From positions 248,001 to 312,000 of the forward strand of contig BDSL01000079.1 in assembly GCA_003116995.1 (NCBI GenBank): a stretch of DNA of 64,000 nt, in the 5' to 3' direction. Within the stretch, counting starts at the first letter, position 1. Each line of letters opens with the position of its first letter. The translations under genes were made by a program, and so were the position numbers. Under the pieces are notes generated by a model, which was not told the DNA's origin, did no database searches, and saw only the letters and a program-made list of their open reading frames with translations. This document shows positions 32,839-43,382 of this stretch, one piece after another. Source of the stretch: Yamagishiella unicocca (taxonomy: Eukaryota; Chlorophyta; Chlorophyceae; Chlamydomonadales; Volvocaceae).

Positions 32839-35800
32839 GGTCTCAAGAATGCGTCAGCAGCTTTTCAGCGCCGCATGGACTACGAGCTGCGTAAGGCTGG
32901 GCTGGATCAATGGGCCGTAGCTTTTATCGATGATTTACTGATAGCTACCGACACTGCTGAGGAGCACGTGGAGGTGGTATCTCGGGTTTTGGATGTTCTC
33001 AATGCGTGTGGGCTCCGGGCTCACCCTGACAAGTCCATCTTCGGAGCCGATGTGGTGGAGTACTTAGGTCATAACCTCTCTTCGTTTGGTATCTCGCCTC
33101 ATCACGCCAAGGTCGCCGCCATCCTGGCTCTGCCGCCGCCCAAGAACGTTTCAGAACTGCGTACCCAGCTTGGCTTCGTAAACTATTACCGGTGCTACAT
33201 CCCAAGGATGAGCGAGCTGGCGGCGCCCCTCAACCACCTGCTCAAGGCAGGTGTACCGTGGCAGTGGGGTCCGGAGCAGGAGCGTGCGCACGCCTCTCTC
33301 AAGGAGATCATTTCGCGCCCTGACGTTGTTCTGAGGCGCATCGACTACAGCAAGCAGTTGATTCTTCACACCGACTTCTCCAATCGGGGCATCGCAGCGG
33401 TTTTGGGTCAGCTGGATGACAACGGCAACGAGTATATGTGTGCATCGATCAGCCGTTCTTTGAACAAGCATGAATCCAACTACAGTTCTTACAAGGGGGA
33501 GATGTTGGCCGCGGTCTGGGCCATGAAAATGTTCAGGCATCATTTAGTAGGTTCTGATGAGCCATTCAGGCTGGTGACTGACCATCAGCCGCTTCTTTAC
33601 CTTATGAGCTCCGAGGGCTTAACTGGTCAGTATGCGCGCTTCGCGTTGGTACTTCAAGAGTACAACTTCACAGTCGAGCATCGTCCTGGAGTGCTGCATC
33701 AGAATGCGGATGTGCTATCGCGACATCCCGTGCCCAGCACCATCGATGGCTCCGGGGCCCGCATCGACGTTGACACAGTGGATGTTACCGTCACGCCTGC
33801 CGCCCTGGCGTCCAGCGCCAAAGCCTGTGAGGTTCGAAGTGTAGCCCTTGCATCCGCCCATCGGGTCGCTTCCTTCAGTGAGGATTTCTTACCGTCTCCC
33901 GAGGAGATGGCGTCTGGCTGGAATGGCTGGGCTTATGAGGCTGCGTTTCCGCCGCCCAACGATCCAGCTGAGGATGTGAGGGTGGAGCGTGATCGCCTAC
34001 GCAGCGTCGCTCGAGAGTGGAGTGCAGCGCGCCGGCTTCGTCGCCAAGCGGCAGCCGCGGCAACCTCACCATCATCGTCTTCACCGCAGTCAGCTTCGGC
34101 AGCAACATGGTACGATCAGGCATTCCGTCATGGTGTGGTTCTTTATGAGCCGCTTGGCGGGTTGGCATCAGGGCTCGAGGCCTGCCTCCGCAGCGGTATT
34201 CCTGTGCATTCCTACCTTTATTCTGATGTCAATGATCAGGCCCGAGGCCTGGTGGAGCGTCGCTGTCAGCAGCTTTCGGATCGGCACGTGGATCTGCTTC
34301 CGCCGACCGCCTGGAGCTCAGCTCTTGTCAGCCTGCCGCAGAACGTCAGCAAGGTCAGCACCGCTGACCTGCTCGCGGTTGCCCCAGGCAGCCTTCCAGT
34401 TCTTATTGTGGCTTATTGGGAGCCGGCCGACGTTGGTGCCCAGCAGGCCGTGCTCCGGATTGTGCAACAGGCTCAGGCTGCCCTAGGCTGTGAGCGCGTC
34501 AAGTTTTGTTGTGGAGGAGCTGTAAGAACGGCTCCCGCGCCTATCGAGGAGCAGCGCCAGGCGGACAGCGCAGTGAGCGAGGCATGGGGCAGTCCCGTGC
34601 TCGTCGACGCTGCACGCCTAGGCTCGGGTGTTCACCAGCTCTATCGTGCGTGGACTAACCTCGCGGATGTGGATTTGCTCAAGGAAACCTTGTCGTCCGC
34701 CACGCGGCCAGCAGGGCCTGGCGTACAGCAGCATCTGGGCGTCAACCGTGTGGCGCCCGTCACGCAGCAGCAGCTGCGTGCCCCTTATTATGCGTCCGAG
34801 GCGCAAGGTCAGCTGGTCAACGCGGTAATGCATGCCGCTGTCTCGGCTGACTCAACAAGTGCTGCGCCCAGCGCGGCCTGGCCAGGGAGAGATTTGCGCA
34901 CCGGTGAGTACACTTCGCTGCGTCCCGAGGAGAGTGAGGCGTTGCTCGGCCTTATGCCAGGGACCACTGATTCGCCTCGTCTCAGCAGTCAGCAGCGTCG
35001 AGCGTTGCTGTCTGGCGCAACTGACGTCACCTATTTAGCTAGTCTTATTACAGTCTGCAGCGTGCTGGCAGTGGAGGGTGCTTCAGGTTTTCCATCACAG
35101 GTGGCCAGAGTCGCGGTCACCGCTCCGCTGCAGCAGGTCAGCTTTTGCACTGCCCTTTCTCAACGCGGTCAAGCCGCGCCTAATGAGTTTGTAGTGTTTG
35201 CCACCGGCGCCCTAGATCCAGAGGGGGCCGCCAACGCAGGCTCCGCAACGGAGCCCTGGACTGATCAGGGTCTGCTCAGCCTCCTTCAGACGGGTCATCT
35301 GCCCCAAGGGCTTTCGGAGGTTGAGGTGAAGCGGGTCAGGCAGCGAGCCCAGCGGTACCGCTGGCAGGGCGAGCAGCTTTATGTGCTCGGCCTTGATGGT
35401 CGCACCCGCATCGTTCCTCGCCCCGCCGAGCGGGGTGAGTTGATTCTCAAGATGCACGAGCAGTCGGGCCACTGGGGCGTCAAGCGCACCGTGGCGCTCT
35501 TGCTTCATTCTTATTGGTGGCGTGGGATCAACAGCGACGTCGCCGAAACAGTGCGGCACTGTGCCGCTTGCAGCCGTGTGCGCGCTATCTTCAACTCGCG
35601 TCCCGGCGTGCTCAACCCTTTGCCTATTGGTGGGCTTTTCTATCGTTGGGGCCTGGATCTCTGCGGCCCGTTTAATAAGACTGCCCAAGGCAGTCGCTAC
35701 GTTATGGTGTGTGTGGAGCACTTCAGCAAGATTGTGGTTTTAATTCCTTTACCTAGCAAGCATGCCGCGGAGACAGCCTTCGCCTTCCGCCAGCACATAC

Positions 35801-37512
35801 TGGGCCGCTACGGCGCGTGTGCGGAGGTGTGCACGGACCAAGGCAGCGAGTGGAAGGGCGAGTTTGCCAGCTGCCTCCAAGAGGCGCTCATTGATCATCG
35901 GCAGACTTCAGCCAACCATCCCCAGGCCAACGGGCTAAGCGAGCGTGCCGTTCGCTCAGTCAAGGAGGCGCTTACCAAGATGGCCAACGCCAGCGGTGGC
36001 TATGCCAACTGGGATGAGCAGCTTCCATCCATCATGCTCGGCTACAACTGTTCGGTGCAGGGCTCCACCAAGCTCTGCCCCTACACCATCGTCCACGCGG
36101 TTGACCCAGTCATACCGCCAGCTATTAAGGACAGGTTTGGTCCCGAGCTTAACCTGGATGACCCCGAGGGCGTCGCCCGGTCCGTGCTCGTCAGGGCAGC
36201 AGCCGTCCGAAAGCACATGGCTATGGCGGGAGGCAACCTCTTGATAGCCCAGCATCGTGACCGGTTACGTTATGCGCGTCTGCGTGGAGGAGGTCTGGAC
36301 CCTGCGCTACGCAAAGTCGACATTGGTGACTACGTGTATTACTGCAATGCTACATCAACTAGCTCGCTCGAGGCCAACGCACGGCCTGAAATTCTACGGG
36401 TCGTCGAGACACGCCCATCAGGGGTAGTCGTGCTGGAGGGCAAGTGCGGAGGGCGCTTGACCGCTCATGTTACTCATGTGGCTCCATGTCATCTGCCCAT
36501 CACCGACGATCAGCTCGACCCGCGGCTGGCCAAGCCACCGCTGACCCTTGCTTGTGAGGTCTGTCGTATGCCCGACTCCGAGGAGTGGATGCTGCTGTGC
36601 GACTCGTGCGGAACGGGCTGGCACACTTACTGCCTTAAGCCACCATTGGAAGGGATCCCCCAGGGAACCTGGATCTGCGGCGGCTGCGAGCGAAAGGGAG
36701 TAACTGTCAAGCAGGTGGAGGCCAGGAGCGCGCCACGCGCCCCATCATTGTTGCATCCACCACCTTCGCTTGCCAGGTTTCAAGGCGCCTTTGCCATGCG
36801 CGCTCACCGCCGTGGGCGCTCCCGTAGCAAGGCTGAGGCTGGCGTTGTAATGTATGCCGGCAAGCACGGCAACGTGCATCACTTCACGGTGGAGTACCCT
36901 GACAAGACGTCCGAGCTGGTCAGTCTCAGGGAGCTGCGTCCACGTCTCATGGTACCAGGCGCGCCGGAGCCCGCCGCTACTGCATCGGCTCTGCAGCCTG
37001 CGCCTTCTGTGATCATCGACATCTCTGTGGCTTCAACCGCCAGCGAGCGTGAGGCACTTGCCGAGGTGATAGATCTCGGCGGTGCCCTTAGTGTATTTGC
37101 GCCCTTAGGGCTTAGTGAGCAGACTGCTGTGTGGGCCCGTCGGCAGGGTTGCACCCTGCGCCATGGTGTGCCAGGGGTCGGTCCAGCCGCCCTGAGCACA
37201 GAGGAGCTCACTCGTGCAGGCAAGAGTGGGGTGAATATGGGGGTTATTTGGCTAGAGGGCCTGGTTTCTGAGGTGGGACAGGTCGCTGATGTAGCTGTAG
37301 CACACGCCCGCGAGGCTGTGATTATTCGGGTGTGCCATGAGTACCTGTGGAACGCAGGTGAAGCACGTCTGCGCTGGCTCCGCACCAGGCAGGCGGAGGG
37401 CCGTTTATTGATATTGCCGTGTGTTACATGCATTTGGCTAGTGCTCATGGCGGGAGGCGAGCGCCGTCGGGGGTTTATCAGGCGCTCTGCCGGTCCGGTG
37501 CCGTTGTTCTAA
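32839..37512 (+). pseudogene. Gypsy pol: RT, RNase H, methyltransferase-like, integrase, PHD finger
   Basis: One long open frame of about 1,550 codons. Numbering from the methionine at 32875: RT active site FIDDLL at residues 17-22; RNase H HTDFS near 167 and TDHQPLLYL near 235; a Rossmann-like block VVLYEPLGGLASGLE at about 421 to about 550; integrase zinc-binding H-x-H/C-A-A-C near 861-896; catalytic D928, D988 and E1023 (DD35E); a PHD finger at 1227-1271 (CEVC...CDSC...WHTYC...CGGC). The C-terminus has a Tudor-like stretch (AGVVMYAGKHGNVHHFTVEY) and about 200 unassigned residues. Without the upstream breaks this would be the rest of the pol polyprotein. Confidence 0.85.
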
Positions 37513-38378
37513 GGGGCTTTGTCTTGCCCGTTTCAAGTTTTTCTGGTTGTGGGAGAGTGTGCAACTGGCAACCAGCAACGCAGACTTCTCTGTAAGAGAA
37601 GGCTAGTTCTTGGACGAAGTACGGCACAGCCGTACTCCGTCTTATTGATAACTAGGCTGATCCCGCTTTCAGCGGTATCCGCCGTAGTATAACATTATCA
37701 TAGTATATTCCTAGTTGTCCCTAATAGTTGATTCCAACATGAACGACGGGAACCTGCCGGCCCCTGCAGCCTGCCACCCGCCCACCCGTACTGACTGACC
37801 CTGTTCTCCGCTGCAGCCGCCGGGCTAGTGCCAGTGGCGTCATCGCCCGTCCGGCCCGGTCGAGTTACGCGAGTTCGGTCCTCTGTCCGGGTCCGTGCCA
37901 GAGGGAGGGCTCCGCCGTGGTCCGGTTCGATGCCGATTCCGATGAGCGTCTGGTGTTCCCTCCTGGCCCTGGCCAAGGATTCCAGCGACGATGCGATTTT
38001 GCTGTCGCCCTACTTAGTGTATTTGCCGCCGGCCTTTTCTAGGCCCGCGATGCAGTTAGTTTGCCTCCTGGCCCTACGGGCCGGAGATGATGCAATTTGA
38101 TGTTGTACTACCGGCCACTATAGGCAACATGAAAAATCTGTCGACTGACGATTGTTTGCCCTTTCCGTTTTGCAGCTGGTTTGGGAGATGGGGATGCCGG
38201 GAACTGACTGCCGGTCAGGGGATTACCGGGATCTGAGTGCCGGTTTTAGTGCTACTTGGGAGGTTTTTTGCCGCCGGGAGCTGAGTGCCGGCGTGCGGGA
38301 CTGTTCAAACTTGTAACGTACTGAGGACAAGAACTTTTCCACCGGCTTCGTGCTGGGGGGGGGAATGCCAGTGAGCCA

Positions 38379-39313
38379 CGCTTCTCCGGCAACCTTCGAT
38401 CGGCCTCGCTCTTGGGCACGCAGCCTAACGGTAGCAATGACTAGGTGAAAGGAACGTCCCCACCGAAATTCGCCTCTGGGGATCGCCGCACGAGGACGTC
38501 CGGGCCAATCGGCAAGCATCGGCTTCTCCGGCAACCTTCGATCGGCCTCGCTCTTGGGCACCCAGCTTAACGGTAGCAATAACTAGGTGAAAGGAACGTC
38601 CCCACCGAAATTCGCCTCTGGGGATCGCCGCACGAGGACGTCCGGGCCAATCGGCAAGCATCGGCTTCTCCGGCAATCTTCGATCGGCCTCGCTCTTGGG
38701 CACGCAGCTTAACGGTAGCAATGACTAGGTGAAAGGAACGTCCCCACCGAAATTCGCCTCTCGGGATCGCCGCACGAGGACGTCCGGGCCAATCGGCAAG
38801 CATCGGCTTCTCCGGCAACCTTCGATCGGCCTCGCTCTTGGGCACGCAGCCTAACGATAGCAATAACTAGGTGAAAGGAACGTCCCCACCGAAATTCGCC
38901 TCTGGGGATCGCCGCACGAGGACGTCCGGGCCAATCGGCAAGCATCGGCTTCTCCGGCAACCTTCGATCGGCCTCGCTCTTGGGCAAGCAGCCTAACGGT
39001 AGCAATAACTAGGTGAAAGGAATGTCCCCACTGAAATTCGCCTCTCGGGATCGCCGCACGAGGACGTCCGGGCCAATCGGCAAGCATCGGCTTCTCCGGC
39101 AACCTTCGATCGGCCTCGCTCTTGGGCACGCAGCTTAACGGTAGCAATAACTAGGTAAAAGGAACGTGCCCACTGAAATTCGCCTCTCGGGATCGCCGCA
39201 CGAGGACGTCCGGGCAAATCGGCAAGCATCGGCTTCTCCGGCAACCTTCGATCGGCCTCGCTCTTGGGCACGCAGCTTAACGGTAGCAATAACTAGGTAA
39301 AAGGAACGTCCCC
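38379..39313. repeat. 142-bp minisatellite, about 6.6 copies
   Basis: Units start at about 38379, 38521, 38663, 38805, 38947, 39089 and 39231, each beginning CTTCTCCGGCAACCTTCGAT. The last is partial. Copies differ by a few substitutions. Repeated minus-strand ORFs overlap at 142-bp steps; since 142 is not a multiple of three they are not one protein. Confidence 0.95.
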
Positions 39314-39344
39314 ATATATCCGGTCAGTTGTTAGTCGGTTGTTA

Positions 39345-39612
39345 GTTTGTGGCGACAAACTCCGCTGCCTGGGCATTCCAGGCAGCGGGCCTCGGTGCGC
39401 TCCCGAACGTGGCTAACTTCCATCCCTGGAGCACATCTACCCTTGCTGCCGACACATGCACATGTGTCCGTTGGCTTCACATCTACTGCAACAATAGTAT
39501 TAATATTACTACCGTAATTACCGGCAATCAAAGCCATGTAACCACATCTACCAGACGACGCTAACCGCAGGGCGCAACTCATGCCCTTAGCGTACGGCAG
39601 CTAACGCACTCT
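39345..39612 (+). repeat. Repeat copy paired with an inverted relative at 41242-41527
   Basis: Diverged copy of 41242-41527 in opposite orientation. Both contain a perfect 9-bp stem GCTGCCTGG...CCAGGCAGC and blocks such as CATGCCCTTAG. Likely copies of one transposon terminus. Confidence 0.65.
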
Positions 39613-39663
39613 GTCACCTGTCGTCCGCCTCCTGACAGCTGTCACAACATCCAATCCATGACA

Positions 39664-39795
39664 CCTGTCACAACCCACTTCTCCCTACCCTTTCCTACTA
39701 GTACAGCACCACGTTAGTTGGCGTGACAGCTGTCACGCCACCTCGTGTGCTTGCCATATAGTAGGAAAGGGTAGGGAGAAGTGGGTTGTGACAGG
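39664..39795. repeat. Nested mirror junction of two TIRs
   Basis: A 36-bp sequence (39664-39699) is repeated inverted at 39760-39795. Between lie the right 28-bp TIR (39701-39728), two bases GC, and the left TIR of the foldback element (39731-39759). The two TIRs face each other and share TGTCACGCCA. Confidence 0.75.
39701..39728 (-). repeat. Right 28-bp terminal inverted repeat
   Basis: Exact reverse complement of 29684-29711. If the two are ends of one element it spans 10,045 bp and contains the gypsy copy and the minisatellite. No target duplication is evident. Confidence 0.65.
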
Positions 39796-40474
39796 TGAAC
39801 GCGCTATTTTAGGCTTTTCGAGTACTGTTTGTGAGTACCGGGGGTTCGGCTGCGCTAGGCGTGACCTGGGCGGGCTTCCCTGGAGCGTTGAGACTGGCGA
39901 TAAGGCCAGCATCAGTGCGAGACCAGTTATCTGCGTCTCGCACTCTGTGGTGTACAGACACTGAGTAGCATACAGAACGCAGAACCGGTTGAGGAGTCGT
40001 GAAATCCTATTTGTAACATTTCGCATCGCAAATCTGTGAACCCCGGACGCCCTTACCTGGAGGCAGCTGAGGCTAGCCGGTCCTACCTAGGGTGCGTAGT
40101 CTTTCCCTGCGTCTTTCCCTCGCACTGGGAAAGACTACGCACCCTAGGTAGGACCGGCTAGCCTCAGCTGCCTCCAGGTAAGGGCGTCCGGGGTTCACAG
40201 ATTTGCGATGCGAAATGTTACAAATAGGATTTCACGACTCCTCAACCGGTTCTGCGTTCTGTATGCTACTCAGTGTCTGTACACCACAGAGTGCGAGACG
40301 CAGATAACTGGTCTCGCACTGATGCTGGCCTTATCGCCAGTCTCAACGCTCCAGGGAAGCCCGCCCAGGTCACGCCTAGCGCAGCCGAACCCCCGGTACT
40401 CACAAACAGTACTCGAAAAGCCTAAAATAGCGCGTTCACCACATAATATGGCAAGCACACGAGGTGGCGTGACA
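39731..40474. mobile_element. Foldback element with 29-bp TIRs and 314-bp hairpin arms
   Basis: Outer TIRs 39731-39759 and 40446-40474 (TGTCACGCCACCTCGTGTGC...). Inner arms 39794-40107 and 40127-40440 appear identical and are separated by 19 bp. The left side has 34 bp between TIR and arm that the right side lacks. There is no transposase, so it is non-autonomous. Confidence 0.85.
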
Positions 40475-43382
40475 GTGAGTATCGGAGACACAGCCGCACA
40501 TGACGCTTAGCAGAGAGCGAGCAAGCCCGAACCCTTCGGCCGACCCGCGGGGGACGGGGACCAGCTGGATGTCACCTATGGTACGGCTTCCTGACGCCAG
40601 CAGTGAAGCCTCAGCTAGCTGCAACGTGCGTTATAGATGGTGGTACGTGGAAACACTGCCGGGCACTCTGTGGCCGGACACTCTCGGAGCCCGGGAGCTA
40701 CGAGTAGTATAGTAGTGGTAACTACTGTGACAGCGGGCTCAAGACCAGCCATCGGGCGGACAATTAGCCTGGCATTAAAAGATGCCCTGTTAGATTGCCG
40801 GCATCTTCCAATCACCATAAAAGATGTTGCATGCACTGCTGGCTACTCCTTGGGGTTCAGTAGGCCATGTGTGGCCATGTTATCGCACGCACTCGCCTAA
40901 CGAGTAATAATATCGGAGTTTCGCGGATCCATAAGGGTGATATCGATGATGCAAAGAGTATATGGAATGTATGGTGACAGCCGATGACACCTATTGCACC
41001 ATGATGGGCCCCGTGTACGTCCGCGCGTGGGTCGCTTGAGTCACGTGCTGCTGCGCGCACTTTGGGTCCTTGTAACAGGCACAGTAGCAGTAAGTGTTGC
41101 AGTGGGCAGCAGCGGTCAAAGTGGAGGGTCCAGAGTTGGTGTTGTAATCCGTAAATTAATCCGGTCGTACATACATTAACTATGTTCCTTCGGACATGAT
41201 CCATTGTCACGACACAGCGAGTAACCATCACAGCGCGTGCGGAGTGTCGTAGTTGCCGTACCCTAAGGGCATGTGTTGCGCACTGCGGTTAGCATCGTCT
41301 GGTAGATGTAGTTACATGGGCTGTGACTGCCTGTGATTACGGTAGTTGTATTAGCGCTATTGTTGCAGCAGTTGGATGCGAGGCCAACGGACACGTGTGA
41401 ATGTGTGTGTCGGCAGCCAATGGTAGAATCGCTCCAGGGATAGATGGCGGTTGGCCACGTTCGTGAGCGCACCTAGGCTTGCTGCCTGGAATGACCAGGC
41501 AGCGGAGTTTGTTGCAACAAACATAGTCTTGAAGTGCCACGGCTTTGTACTGAGACAGTACTGTAAGACTGAAGCGTACCTCCGCCAATATCTCGCTCGC
41601 CAGCATCGCGCAATCCGCACGTCGCGGTGTGCTGATCACTCAACCGTTTCCGGCACCTTGCGCGTCGTTGCCGCGTCCGGCAGCCAGGCGGGCTCTGGGG
41701 CAAACATCGACAAACTCCAATCTCGGTGGTTGGCTCACCCGTACGTCCTGCACAGCACGTACGCTGTTGTGTGCCTTGACACCATGTTTGGAGAAATAAT
41801 GTGCACGTTGGGAGGATTGGTTGAGTTGGTCTGTTATGATAGGCGGCATGTTTGACACAGCGTGTAAGAAACACCAAAATCCGGTCCGAGGCGGAGGCAG
41901 GTGTGATGCGTGCGGAGGCAGGACGGCCATGACAGATAGAAGTGGCAGCAGTAATGACAATGACTCTGGAGTGGCAGTTTGGGGAGGGCATCAGGTGCAA
42001 CAGTGCTCAAGACCCTTTGCAGGCGTGGATTCCGGGAGCCACAAGGCCCTTACTTTGCGGGTGTGGATCCTGGGAGCCACAAGGGCCTCTGCGGGCGGGG
42101 ATCGATCCCAGGAGCTACAAGGCCATTAGCGGGTGTGGATACTGGGAGCACCGAGGGCTGGCTTCAGGGAACGAAATCCAGCTGACGCGGAATCCTTAGG
42201 GAGCCAGGACGGATGAGGATTCATTATTAAGTTTTTGGGCCCGGACACAGCTGCTGCATGCGTGCATGGATAACGCATATGGCAAGGGTAGAGTCCACGC
42301 ATTAAACTCTAACATGTCGAGGAGGACAAGCAAAGAGCTAGACAGGTACATGCATTGAGGACACGGTGACCGCCGGCAACTACCAGGAACTACCCAATCT
42401 GAGCGGTCCTGTCGCAGTGGTGACGTCGTTGTGTTAGTATGTGGGCGGTCTGTGTCCGCTGGAACGTACATTTTTTATCGCACAAAGTGAAAGTCCGTCG
42501 CCAAATACCTGCACGCCGTTTTGCCGGGGCAGCGGGCATGATTCTTACGCTCCTCATAGCATTTGTTAGGATAATCTGCACCCCAGGTTGCGCAATCGGG
42601 GAAATTGCCAAACCCTACCATGGTGGCCAGCGAACGCGCGCGAACGGCGTAGTCCAACTGCAGGCCCGTCATGGGCCCGTCAGAAATAGACGAACGTGAA
42701 AACCGTCACGTGCGAGTGGTGAAGCGCACCTTTATTGTTGAACTCTGAGTAAATCATTGCCTATATCTGCATGTAAAGGATTGTGGAGTTAGGTATCCTT
42801 GAGGCCTGGAAAGCCTGGAACGTGTCCGCCGTGTACAGGATCCCGTGACAACGGAGCGGCACTTTCAACCGCAGGATAATATTTGGTAAATCCCCGGCTG
42901 TAAATGACGTGAAATATTGTATGGACGTAGGCCTTGGAGCTGAACGAAGTCGTCTTTCTTGAAACGGTACGGAATAATTACTTTTTGGGGAGGGGGCTTC
43001 TGAGTTCTGACAAAAGTGCCAGCGTGTCATAGTGCTGCATATTGATACTGAACAAAAAAATAGCTTTGATGTTTTTATTCCTTGTTTCACCGGGCAAAGA
43101 TGCACTTATGTGCGTTCTGCTCCAGTGGCGTGCACGGGGTACAGGTGATTGTGGACGAGCGAATTAACCAGCCCATTAAGGGTTTTGCCAAATTATTTTG
43201 TAGAAAATGTGTCTCACGACGCCATTCAGTGTTTTTACGACAGGCCACAATACTCAATTGTGATTGGCACATTGGGCATCCTACGTTTCGCTGACCATGC
43301 TGTGCGACCAACCCCCCCGTCACGCCCACTTGCGCGCAGCAAATATTAATATTTTTAGAAGATAAATGAAGTTACTTCAACA
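40475..43382. other. Gene-poor stretch upstream of the kinase
   Basis: No gene recognised. It contains the inverted partner repeat (41242-41527) and four degenerate units of about 36-40 bp at 42019-42150, with GGGAGC-ACAAGG(C/G)CC cores. The 3' part is AT-rich and should hold the kinase promoter and 5' UTR. Confidence 0.55.
41242..41527 (-). repeat. Inverted relative of 39345-39612
   Basis: Reverse-oriented diverged copy that keeps the 9-bp GCTGCCTGG/CCAGGCAGC stem near 41481-41503. Confidence 0.65.

Larger units (their letters stand above)
29743..37700 (+). mobile_element. Degenerate Ty3/gypsy retrotransposon, 5'-truncated
   Basis: Order: gag zinc knuckle, protease-like domain, low-complexity linker with a hydrophobic segment, reverse transcriptase, RNase H, methyltransferase-like domain, integrase, PHD finger, C-terminal domain. 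RT-RH before integrase marks the Ty3/gypsy group. No 5' LTR was found: the 5' end is an inverted copy of the element's own zinc-knuckle region. Two frame breaks and one in-frame stop show it is not intact. Downstream of the stop (37512), a hairpin with TGTAA in its loop (about 37585-37601) and a second hairpin (about 37618-37636) may belong to the 3' LTR or UTR. The 3' limit is approximate. Confidence 0.85.

Noticed and set aside
38223..39289. Series of 98-codon minus-strand ORFs
   Set aside because: One per 142-bp unit, shifting frame at each unit; no coding signal beyond the repeat.
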